Part shown: positions 1-8,400 of the stretch, piece by piece
How positions within the stretch are numbered: position 1 is the first letter of the stretch
Layout of the letters: the number at the start of each line of letters is the position of its first letter
NCBI GenBank assembly: GCA_025454175.1
Contig: JALOOX010000027.1
Coordinates: 1-43,112, forward strand
Source of the DNA: Syntrophobacteraceae bacterium
GTDB lineage: Bacteria; Desulfobacterota; Syntrophobacteria; Syntrophobacterales; Syntrophobacteraceae
Length of the DNA: 43,112 nt
Direction: 5' to 3'
Program-made: the position numbers and the translations under genes
The notes under the pieces: generated by a model
Seen by the model: the letters and a program-made list of their open reading frames with translations, nothing else
The model's database searches: none
What the model was told of the DNA's origin: nothing

Positions 1-360
1 GGTGACGAGGCTCACAAAACGCTCGCCCTCGGCCCCCGAGCACTGCTTGAAAGCGATCCTCAGAGGATTCAGCCCCACATAATCGAGAACCCGTAAAGCC
101 AGTCCCACTTTGACCCTGGCCTGGTAGTTCCCGGTGATGTAATGACAGTCTCCATAGTGGCAGCCCACGATCATGAGTCCGTCAGCCCCCTGAATGAAGG
201 CCTCGGCCACCATGGTCGGGTCCACGCGCCCCGTACACATGATGCGGATGATGCGCACATCCGCCGTATATTGCATCCTGGAAACTCCAGCGAAGTCAGC
301 AGCCGCGTAACCTCACCAGGTGCAGCAGAGCACCAGGATCTTGGGAGTATAATCGGCCAT
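1..360 (-). CDS. mvhD: MvhD-type iron-sulfur subunit, selenoprotein (3' end outside window)
   Basis: This is the small iron-sulfur subunit that passes electrons between a hydrogenase or other donor and HdrA in Hdr/Mvh complexes. The frame opens with ATG at 360 behind a good AAGGAGAGG site and stays open for 120 codons to the window edge, except for one TGA at 313-315 (codon 16). The N-terminus reads CCTW-TGA-GYAAADFAGVSR; the family and the paralogue at 4937-5356 have CCNWC there, so TGA replaces a cysteine and selenocysteine is the natural reading. Further on, MCTGRVDP and VGCHYGDCHYITGN are typical MvhD motifs with ordinary cysteines. A hairpin follows the TGA (278-290). The gene lies 194 bases downstream of the HdrA at 555-2228, with a long inverted repeat in the gap. 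A sequencing error or pseudogene is the alternative, but three neighbours show the same pattern. Confidence 0.88.
278..290 (-). promoter_or_regulatory. SECIS-like hairpin of the first MvhD
   Basis: On the minus strand, 22 bases after the TGA, arms CTGGA and TCCAG pair perfectly around the loop GTT. Bacterial SECIS elements sit just downstream of the UGA inside the reading frame and carry G and U in the apical loop. This one fits in position but its stem is short. Confidence 0.5.
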
Positions 361-447
361 CGATCCTCTCCTTCCCCCCGACTTGTGTGTAACTTCCAAC
401 CCGCCACCCGGGCCGGAATCGCTCCGGCTCGTCCAAAGAAACCACTC

Positions 448-536
448 TCACCGCAAAGGCGCTAAGAGCGCAAAGGAAGACTCTTTCAAGCTCTTGATTT
501 TCGTTGTCCTTTGCGCCCTTTGCGTCTTTGCGGTGA
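448..536. repeat. Long imperfect inverted repeat between HdrA and MvhD
   Basis: The left arm (448-477, beginning TCACCGCAAAG) and right arm (507-536, ending CTTTGCGGTGA) are complementary at 27 of 30 positions, with a 29-base centre. It fills much of the 194-base gap between the HdrA gene and the last visible MvhD. Transcribed, it would form a very stable hairpin that could stall transcription, protect mRNA ends or mark a mobile intergenic element. From memory, similar CACCGCAAAG-type palindromes occur between genes in many bacteria. Confidence 0.8.
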
Positions 537-554
537 ATATTCTTTTCAAAAACG

Positions 555-2228
555 CTACGCGTTCAGGAACGCGCTGATCTGCTGGCTGATCTGCTCGTCC
601 GTGTAGGAATTGATCGACAGGGCGTGCTGGTAGCACGTGGAGGCACAGACGCCGCACCCCTTGCAAGCCACCGGGATCACCTGGACCTTCCGTCCCTTTT
701 CCGTGCGCACGATCTCCAGTGCCCCATACGGGCAGAGGGCCACACAGAGGCCGCAGCCGCGGCACGCGTCCTCATCCACCAGCGAGGACACGATGGGCTC
801 CACCGTCATCACCCCCTTGGCGAGGGGAATGGATGCCCGCGATGCCGCACCCAGAGCCTGGGATATGGCTTCCCGAACCGTTGCCGGGTAGTGGGCGTTT
901 CCGCAGAGGTAGATGCCGTCCGTCGCAAAATCCAGCGGCTTCAGCTTGACGTGGCCTTCCAGGAAGAATTTGTTCGCGTCGATGGAAACCCTAAGCTGCT
1001 TGGAAATCTTTTCATTGTCCTCGGCGGCGATGAGCGGAGTCGAAAGCACCACCAGGTCCTGGGGCAGATTCAGATCGCGACCCAGGAGCTCGTGGTGGAC
1101 CACCACCCTGTCCGCTTCCACAACGGGAGGCCTCGCCAAATCGTACTTGATGAAGAGCACGCCGAGCTCCTTGGCGCGCTGGAAAAGGATCTCGTTTTCG
1201 ACCCCGTAGGCCTGGATGTCTCGATAGAGAACGTGAACGGTGGTCTCGGGGCTGCGCTCCTTGATCTCGATGGCATTCTTGATGGCCACCATGCAGCAGA
1301 TGCGCGAGCAGTACTTGCGCTCCTCGATGCGGGCGCCCGCGCACTGGATCATCACCACGTGCCTGGCGCTGAAGGTGCCGGCCCGGAATCGCTCCTCCAG
1401 CTCCAGCTGATTGATGACCCTCTCTCCATCGTAGCCGAAGAGTCCCACGGGCTTGAGTACGTCGGCCCCCGTCGCCACGATGATGATGCCGCAGGGAAAC
1501 TGCTGCTGCACCCCGCTGGTGGTGACCGTCACCTGGAAATGGCCGATGTAGCCCTGCACCTCGTCCACGGTCGTGCTGGTGTACACCTTGATATTGGGGT
1601 TGCCGCGAACCATCTCGGCCTGCTGCCTGGCCAGCTCGGGGGCGTCGACGTCGGCCGGCGCCAGCTTGTCGAGCTTGAGGAGCAGCCCACCGAGCTCGGG
1701 GGCCTTCTCCACCAGCGTGACCTCGTAGCCGCGGTTGGCCAGAGCCATGGCGGCCGTCATGCCGCTGATGCCGCCACCCAGCACCATGGCCCTCGGATCC
1801 ACTTCCGACTGGATGTCCTGCTGAGGCTCAAGGAGGGCTGCCTTGGCCACGCCCATGCGGATGAGATCCTTGGCCTTGTGGGTGCCTTCCTCCCGTTCCT
1901 GCATGTGCACCCATGAGCACTGGTCCCGGATGTTGACCATCTCGAAGAGGTACGGGTTGAGGTCCGCTTCGGCGCAGGTTCCCCGGAAGAGGGGCTCATG
2001 GGTTCGAGGAGTGCAGGAAGCCACCACCACGCGGTTGAGGCTCTGCTCCTTGATGGCCGCCTTGATCTCGTTGATGCCGCTTTCGGAGCAGGTGTAGAGG
2101 TTTTCGCGCACGAACACCACGTTGGGCAGTGTCTTGGCGTATTCCGCCAATTCCTTCACGTCGAGATAGCCGGCGATGTTGCTGCCGCAGTCACACACAA
2201 AAACGCCTATTCTTGTTTCTTCAGCCAC
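555..2228 (-). CDS. hdrA: HdrA-like FAD/iron-sulfur subunit with N-terminal HdrA domain
   Basis: HdrA is the flavin subunit of heterodisulfide-reductase-type complexes and the proposed site of electron bifurcation. This 557-residue protein has the N-terminal HdrA domain (GVFVCDCGSNIAG near residue 10, then YTCSESG and [12 protein letters not shown]), a thioredoxin-reductase-like FAD domain (VLGGGISGMTAAMALANRGY near 150) and two C-terminal 4Fe-4S motifs (CRGCGLCVALCP and CKGCGVCASTC). No in-frame TGA is present. It starts at a GTG with a GAGGTG site, 36 bases after the short HdrA. It is closely similar to the C-terminal third of the fusion at 5406-9860. The short-HdrA / long-HdrA / MvhD order recalls QmoA and QmoB, where QmoB is an HdrA fused to an MvhD domain. 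Confidence 0.9.
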   Translation of the reverse strand: MAEETRIGVFVCDCGSNIAGYLDVKELAEYAKTLPNVVFVRENLYTCSESGINEIKAAIKEQSLNRVVVASCTPRTHEPLFRGTCAEADLNPYLFEMVNIRDQCSWVHMQEREEGTHKAKDLIRMGVAKAALLEPQQDIQSEVDPRAMVLGGGISGMTAAMALANRGYEVTLVEKAPELGGLLLKLDKLAPADVDAPELARQQAEMVRGNPNIKVYTSTTVDEVQGYIGHFQVTVTTSGVQQQFPCGIIIVATGADVLKPVGLFGYDGERVINQLELEERFRAGTFSARHVVMIQCAGARIEERKYCSRICCMVAIKNAIEIKERSPETTVHVLYRDIQAYGVENEILFQRAKELGVLFIKYDLARPPVVEADRVVVHHELLGRDLNLPQDLVVLSTPLIAAEDNEKISKQLRVSIDANKFFLEGHVKLKPLDFATDGIYLCGNAHYPATVREAISQALGAASRASIPLAKGVMTVEPIVSSLVDEDACRGCGLCVALCPYGALEIVRTEKGRKVQVIPVACKGCGVCASTCYQHALSINSYTDEQISQQISAFLNA

Positions 2229-2264
2229 TTTAACACCTCGTTCTCGACCGACCGGACTCTCGGA

Positions 2265-3794
2265 TCAACCGACCACTTTGCGCACTGAGACGGTTTCCGC
2301 GGCACGAGCCGCCGCACTGCTGGCCTGTGCCACCGACTCGGGAATGTCCATGGGCCCCTGGGCGCACCCGCAGACGAAGACGCCGGGCCGCGACGTGTTC
2401 AGGGGGGCGAGGGGATGGGTCTTGAAGAACCCGTTCTGATCGAGCTCCACACCCAGAAGCCGAGCCAGCTTCGGCGCTCCCTCGGACGGGATGCAGGCCG
2501 TGGCCAGCACCACCAGGTCGAACACCTCATGGACCACCTGGCGATTGGTGGTGGATTCGTACCAGACGACAGGATTGTGGGCCTCGTCCTCGGTGATCTC
2601 CGCCACTCTCCCCCGAATGTACTCGATGTTGGACTGCTTGCCGCCTCGGACCTTGTACTCCTCGAAGTTTCGACCCACCGCCCGAAGATCCATGCAGAAG
2701 ACGGTCGATCGGACCTCGGAGTCGTGCTCGTTGGCGATCATGGCCTCCTTGACGGAATGCATACAGCAGTAAGACGAGCAAAACCGGTTGAAGCGGAAAT
2801 CCCTGGAGCCGACACACTGGATGAAGGCAAGCTTCTTGGCGGTCTTGAAGGAGGCCACCTTTTGCTTGAGGTCGGCCATGCGCTTTTCCATTTGCTCGGC
2901 CTTGGTCGCCAACTCCGCCCACGCCTGGAGGTCGATGCCCTCGATGGTGGCGCAGGCCTTGAGCATCTCGGAAGCCTCCCGCGACGTCTTGCCGCATTTG
3001 TCCTCCAGCTGCTTCACCTGGCGGCTGACTTTCTTGTGCTCCTTCTCGATCTCCTCGAGCTCATGCTCCATGGCGATGTCGCTCGGCCGGTCGAGATGAC
3101 CCGCGGTGGGACCGCTGGCGCTGAGCAGCCGCTCGAACTCCATGGCCGTGACCACGTTGGCGATGCGGTCGTAACCATACTCGGGGATCACGGAGGGGTC
3201 GAACACCTCGTAGCCCGTGGCCAGGACGATGGCCCCCGCCTCGATCTCGACCTCCTGGTCCTTCTGCTCGTAATCGATGGCCTTAGCCTGGCAGACCTTG
3301 GCGCAGACGCCGCATTTCTTGCCCTGTCCGAGCTGGCGGCAGTTGGGCGCGTCGATGGTGAAGACCGAAGGGATGCCCTGGGGGAAGTACTTGTAGATGG
3401 CCTTGCGCTGGCCCAGCCCCACGTTGTAAGCGTCCACGACCATGCTCGGGCACTTCTCGGCGCAGGAACCGCAGCCCGTGCAGAGATCCTGGTTCACGAA
3501 GCGGGCCTTTCTCAGCACCTTTGCCTTGAAGGCTCCGACTTCGCCGTTGACTTCCTGAACTTCGCTGTAGGCCAGAAGGTTGATGCGGGGATGTCGACCG
3601 ACATCCAGCAGCTTTGGCGAGAGAATTCAGATGGCGCAGTCGTTGGTGGGAAAAGTCTTGTCCAGCTGGGCCATTTTCCCGCCGATGCTCGGAAGCTTCT
3701 CCACCATGTGCACCTGGATCCCCATTTCAGCCAGATCCAGCGCCGCCTGTATCCCGGCGATCCCTCCACCGATGACCAAAACGTCGTTGCTCAC
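2265..3794 (-). CDS. hdrA: Short HdrA, selenoprotein, with coiled-coil insert
   Basis: A 509-residue HdrA lacking the N-terminal domain. It starts at GTG 3794 behind AAAGAGGTG, directly after the HdrBC gene. The FAD fingerprint [19 protein letters not shown] lies near residue 7. Codon 56 is TGA (3627-3629) in the context TNDCAI-TGA-ILSPKL, where methanogen HdrA proteins have cysteine or selenocysteine. Reading through keeps the frame open to the stop at 2265 and brings in two iron-sulfur motifs ([11 protein letters not shown] near 105 and CGVCAKVC near 162) and the HdrA C-terminal half ([24 protein letters not shown]). Residues about 240-321 are a Lys/Glu-rich stretch, probably coiled coil, absent from the homologous part of the fusion protein. 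A strong hairpin lies 20 bases after the TGA. Starting at codon 93 instead would remove the FAD-binding site, so readthrough is far more likely. Confidence 0.92.
3589..3606 (-). promoter_or_regulatory. SECIS-like hairpin of the short HdrA
   Basis: On the minus strand, 20 bases after the TGA, a perfect 7-bp stem (GGATGTC with GACATCC) closes a GGTC loop. The loop resembles the GGUCU loop of the E. coli fdhF SECIS, and the distance from UGA to loop (27 bases) is within the usual range. Confidence 0.72.
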
Positions 3795-3812
3795 AACACA
3801 CCTCTTTCGGGT

Positions 3813-4940
3813 CTAGGATTCCATGTTTTCAGCGATCAGGACACTGAGATCCTTGATCTGCAGATCGAGATCGAGATTGTTCAAAGCGCAGGTCAGATGG
3901 ATCTTGCACTTGGGGCATGCCGTCACCAGGGTGTCCGCACCCGTGGCCTTGGCTTCCTTCAGCCGCTCCACCTGGATCTGCTTGGAGCACGTCGAGCAGT
4001 TGGCCCAGCCGCTGGTCCCGCAGCAGACGGCATTCTCCCGGTTGCGCTCCATCTCGACGAACCGGCTGTCCAGCAGATTCTTGATGATCGTCCGTGGACC
4101 ATCGTAGATGTGGGCCATGCGGCCCAGGCGGCAGGGATCGTGATAGGTGTAGGTCCCCGCGCCATTTCGGAGCTTCAATGTGCCTTCGGCCAGCATCTGC
4201 TGAACGAAATCGTAAAAATGCACCACCTCGAAGTCCAGCTCGCCCACGGCCTCGGGGTAGTGGTGCACGAATGTAATGTATCCCTCGGGACAGCTGAAAA
4301 CAACACGCTTTGCACCGGATTTGCGAATGATTGCCAGATTCTTCTCGGCCAGCTTCTTGAACATGTCGAAACGGCCGTTCCAGAGCATGTCATGACCGCA
4401 GCAGCACTCCTCGTCGGACACGACGGGCGTGATACCGCCGGCGTTGAGGATCTTGATGACGTTGCGGCTGGTGGTGAGGCTGTCCACGCCCATGTCGCGG
4501 AAAATGACGTCAAAGTAGGGCATGCACCCCACGAAGAAGAAGGTGTCGCCGGTCTCGGCGATCTTTCCGGCCTCGCTTGCCCACCCGGTTTTCTTCTGGT
4601 GTATCCCCATGGCCTGGAATTCCATGATGGATTGGAGCATCCCATGGTGGGACAGCACGGGAGAGATTCCCCGCTGCGTGGCCTGCTCGCGGAGCACCCG
4701 CATGAACTCGGGGAAGTTGATCTTGGTCGGACACCGCTCGAAGCATCGACTGCAGGTCAGGCAGGACCAGAGCTCCCGATCCTGCAGCAGCTCATCCCCG
4801 AGATCGAGGAGAGCCTTTTCCACAATGAGGCGTGGCGAGAAACTGGGCAGCACCCGTGAAATGGGGCAGCTTCCGGTGCACACCCCGCAGTCCAGGCATG
4901 CATAGGTCTGATAGGCTTTTACAGCTTGTTCGATGTTCAT
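3813..4940 (-). CDS. HdrC-HdrB fusion (HdrD-like) iron-sulfur protein
   Basis: This 375-residue protein combines HdrC, which relays electrons through two 4Fe-4S clusters, with HdrB, which holds the non-cubane clusters that reduce disulfides. Two ferredoxin motifs stand at the N-terminus (CLDCGVCTGSCP and CLTCSRCFERCP). Two CCG domains follow, with DEECCCGHD in the first and AVCCGTSGWANC plus ACPKC in the second. The order (HdrC then HdrB) and cysteine-rich CCG signatures match the soluble catalytic side of Hdr. No membrane segment is visible. The start overlaps the end of the upstream MvhD by 4 bases (ATGA), and 18 bases separate its stop from the next HdrA start, so translation is probably coupled. 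Its true acceptor is unknown; a disulfide or a ferredoxin-like partner is possible. Confidence 0.88.
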   Translation of the reverse strand: MNIEQAVKAYQTYACLDCGVCTGSCPISRVLPSFSPRLIVEKALLDLGDELLQDRELWSCLTCSRCFERCPTKINFPEFMRVLREQATQRGISPVLSHHGMLQSIMEFQAMGIHQKKTGWASEAGKIAETGDTFFFVGCMPYFDVIFRDMGVDSLTTSRNVIKILNAGGITPVVSDEECCCGHDMLWNGRFDMFKKLAEKNLAIIRKSGAKRVVFSCPEGYITFVHHYPEAVGELDFEVVHFYDFVQQMLAEGTLKLRNGAGTYTYHDPCRLGRMAHIYDGPRTIIKNLLDSRFVEMERNRENAVCCGTSGWANCSTCSKQIQVERLKEAKATGADTLVTACPKCKIHLTCALNNLDLDLQIKDLSVLIAENMES

Positions 4941-5356
4941 GCGGCCACCCCCAATGGAGACTTCCCAAGGGATTTGATCGTCTGGGTGAAATCGGTCACG
5001 ATTTTTGCGAAGCGGGCTCCCTCGGCCGAGGACACGAACTCGAGGGCCAGCCGTTCGGAATCCATTCCCATGAGCCCCATGAGCTCGCGGGTGAGGGCGA
5101 CGATGCGCTGAGCTTTCTCATTACCATCCAGGTAATGACAGTCGCCGAGGTGTCAGCCGCTCACCAGGACGCCATCGGCTCCCATCTGGAATGACTTCAG
5201 GATGAAATCCGGCGACACGCGGCCCGAGCACATCACTCGGATGACCCGGATGTTGGGGGGATACTGGATGCGGCTGACGCCGGCCAGGTCGGCCCCGGCG
5301 TATGCGCACCAGTTGCAGCAAAAGGCGATGATCTTCGGCTCGAATTCCGCACTCAT
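4937..5356 (-). CDS. mvhD: MvhD-type iron-sulfur subunit, selenoprotein
   Basis: A complete 139-residue MvhD, proposed to carry electrons into the HdrA part of the complex. ATG 5356 is preferred because AAGGAT lies 8 bases upstream; a GTG two codons earlier sits too close to that site. The protein has [17 protein letters not shown] at residues 14-30 and MCSGRV near 42. Codon 68 is TGA (5153-5155) in the context [20 protein letters not shown], where the paralogue at the left edge has GCHYGDCHY. The position is therefore a family cysteine replaced by probable selenocysteine. The frame continues for 71 codons to a stop that overlaps the HdrBC start. A perfect hairpin follows the TGA. Without readthrough the protein would lose its second cysteine motif and half its length. 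Confidence 0.92.
5118..5138 (-). promoter_or_regulatory. SECIS-like hairpin of the second MvhD
   Basis: On the minus strand, 14 bases after the TGA, an uninterrupted 8-bp stem (TCATTACC with GGTAATGA) closes the loop TGGAT. This is the cleanest of the four candidate elements. The UGA-to-loop distance is 22 bases and the loop contains the expected G and U. Confidence 0.75.
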
Positions 5357-5405
5357 GTCCACTCATCCTTTATGAGAGGGGCGATCTTGGCTCCACGGGA
5401 TCGCC

Positions 5406-8400
5406 TCATTTGCAAAGCGCTGCTTCCACCATGGTGAGCACTTCCGCATCGTTGAAATGCCTGATGGCGGCTGCACCGGTGGGGCAGGCCACGGCACAGG
5501 CCCCGCAGCCCTTGCAGAGGGCTTCCTGAATCTGCGAAATATAAATGTCTTCCGCCACCTCCGTCAGCTGGGGCGCTCCGTAGGGGCAGGCCTCCACGCA
5601 CTTGCCGCAGCCGCGGCACAGGGATGCATCCACCTGCGAGACCACACCCTCGACGTGGATGCTCTTCTGTGAGAGAACCGTCGCCGCCCGGGCCGCGGCG
5701 GCCTGGGCCTGGGCGATGCTCTCGTCGATGGGCTTCGGGTAGTGGGCGAGACCGCAGAGGTAAACGCCGTCGGAGGCAAAGTCCACCGGCCGAAGCTTCA
5801 TGTGGACCTCGAGGAAGAAACGATCCTGGCTCAAGGGCACCTTGAAGAGCTGAGCCAGCTCGTCCGCATCGCGCGTCTCGATGGCGCTCGCCAGGGTGAT
5901 GAAGTCCGGCCTGAGGGTGATGGGCATCTGAAGGATGTGATCCGTGACACGAACCTCCAGAGCACCGCCGTCCGTTTCCTGCACCACCGGTTTGTGGTCA
6001 AGATCATAGCGAATGAAAATGACGCCGAGGCGGCGCGCTTCCCGGTAGAGATCCTCCCGCTCTCCGTAGGTCCTGATATCGCGGTAGAGGATGTAGACTT
6101 CCATTTCGGGGTTGCGCTGCTTGAGCTCCACTGCCTTCTGCACCGAGAACGTGCAGCAGATCTTGCTGCAATGGGGCCGCTGGGGCTCCCTGGACCCGAC
6201 GCACTGCACGAAGACGGCCGACTGGGCGTTTCTAACCACATCGCTTTCCCAGGCCTCGTCCAGCTCATGCCACCGGAAGACCCTCGGATTCTTGCCGTAC
6301 AAATACTCCTCGGGCTGGATGGAATGAGCGCCCGTAGCGAGAATCGTGACTCCGTGCTCGATCTCCTGGGAGCCGCCGCCTCCATCCTGGATGACCAGGG
6401 TCTTGAAATTCCCGACGTACCCCGAGGTGGTGCTCACCCGGGCATTGAGGTGCAGCACGACGTTGGGGTGCTTGTTCACCTCTTCGACGAGCCCCACCAC
6501 GTAATCCGGCACGCTCTCTCCGCGCCAGGTCTTGTGGAGCTTGAGGGCATGGCCGCCCAGCCGATTTTTCTGCTCGATGATGTGGGCCTTGAAACCCTGT
6601 TTGGCCAGGGTCAGCGCGCTCACCATGCCTGCCACTCCCCCACCGATGACGAGGGCCGAGGGATTCACTGGAACCGAGGGCATTAGGAGGGGCTCGATGA
6701 GCATCGCCCGGGCCACCGCCATGCGCACCAGGTCCTTGGCCTTCTCGGTGGCGGCATCGGGGTCCGCGGCGTGCACCCACGAGCACTGGTCGCGGATGTT
6801 GGCCTGTTCATAAAGATACTTGTTGAGAGCACTGTTGCGCAGCGTCTCCTGGAAAAGCGGCTCATGAGTCCGCGGTGAACAGGCGGCCACCACAACGCGG
6901 TTGAGCTGCTGCTCCTCGATGACTTTCACCAGCCGGTCCTGAGCATCCTGGGAACAGGAGAAGAGGTTCTCCTGGACATAGGTCACACTAGGAAGGGTCC
7001 TGGCGTATTCCACCACCTCGGGTACGCGGACGGTGCTGGCGATGTTGATGCCGCAGTTGCAGACGAAGACGCCGATTCGAGGCGGCTCGGCCGAAACATC
7101 CCGTTCCTCGGGGAAGGTCTTTTCCCGAACGAGGGTGTTGCGAGCCGAAGCCAGGTCACAGGCGGCCGCGCCGGCGGCTGCCGAGGCTTCCATGACGGAG
7201 AGCGGGATGTCCTTTGGGCCCTGGAGCACGCCGCAGACATACACGCCGGGATTCGTCGTCGCCACCGGGGCGAAGCTGCTGGTCTCGGCAAAACGATACT
7301 TGTCGAGATCGACACCCAGAGTATTGGCCAGCTTCTCCACCTCGTCCGACGACTCGAGGCCCACCGAAAGCACCACCATGTCGAATTCCTCGGAGGCCAT
7401 TTCGCCGAGCTCGGTCACGTAGGAAAGGCTCACATTGTCCGAGCCGGGCACCGGCTCAACGCTGTGAATGCGGGATCGTATGAACCGGACACCGTTCTCC
7501 TGCGCCCGGGTGTAATACTGCTCAAATTCCTTGCCGAACGTCCGCATGTCCATGAAGAATATGGCGGCATCCAGCCCGTCCTTGGAGTGCTCCTTGGCGA
7601 TGACGGCTTCCTTGATGGCATACATGCAGCACACGCCGGAGCAGTATCCGTTGTCGCACCGGTTGATCTCCCTGGATCCCACACACTGGAGCCATGCGAT
7701 CTTTTTGGGCTCCTTGTGGTCCGAAGGCCGGATGAGATGGCCCTGGAACGGGCCGCCGGCGCTCAGGATGCGCTCGAACTCGACGCTTGTCACGACGTTG
7801 GGATGAGCCGCATAAGCATACGTGTCGTAGCGGGCGGGATCGAAGGGCCGGAATCCGGGCGAGGCGATGACGGCGCCAACATCCAGGGTGACGACTTCTT
7901 CCTGCATGGAATGATCGACGGCCTCGGCTTTACAGGCGACCACGCACTGGAGGCACTCACAGCAGGCCATGCAGTTGAGACATTTCCTGGCTTCGGCCTG
8001 GGCCTGCTCCTCGGTGAAGCCCAGCTCCACCTCGGCAAAGCCCTTCTTCCTTAAATCCATGGATACCGTGGCCTGATGAGCCCTCGGCTGCCGGGCGATC
8101 TCCTTGGGGATGGGAACGAAGTTGTCCTGGGGCAGCTCCATGCCTTTCCGGCCTTCCCGCAGGTCCTCTCCGCGCAGGTACCGGCCGATGGAGATGGCCG
8201 CTTCACGACCTGCCGCCACGGCTCCGATGGCCACCCAGGGACCGGTTTGAGCGTCGCCGCCCGCGAAAACACCTTCCCGGTTGGTGGCGAAACTGATCTC
8301 GTCGGCCTCGATGGTTCCCCACCGGGTGACGTTGATTCCATCCTTTTCGGCCAGGAACAGGGACTCGGGGGTCTGCCCGATGGCAGGAATGACCCATTCG

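Noticed and set aside
624..1916. A 430-codon plus-strand open frame opposite the long HdrA
   Set aside because: Same reasoning: low-complexity His/Leu/Gly translation with no motif, fully antisense to a well-supported gene.
2415..4859. An 814-codon open frame on the plus strand across three Hdr genes
   Set aside because: It is the mirror of GC-rich minus-strand genes with clear family motifs. Its translation is Leu/His/Gly-rich without recognisable domains. It also reads straight through the HdrBC gene and the selenoprotein HdrA.
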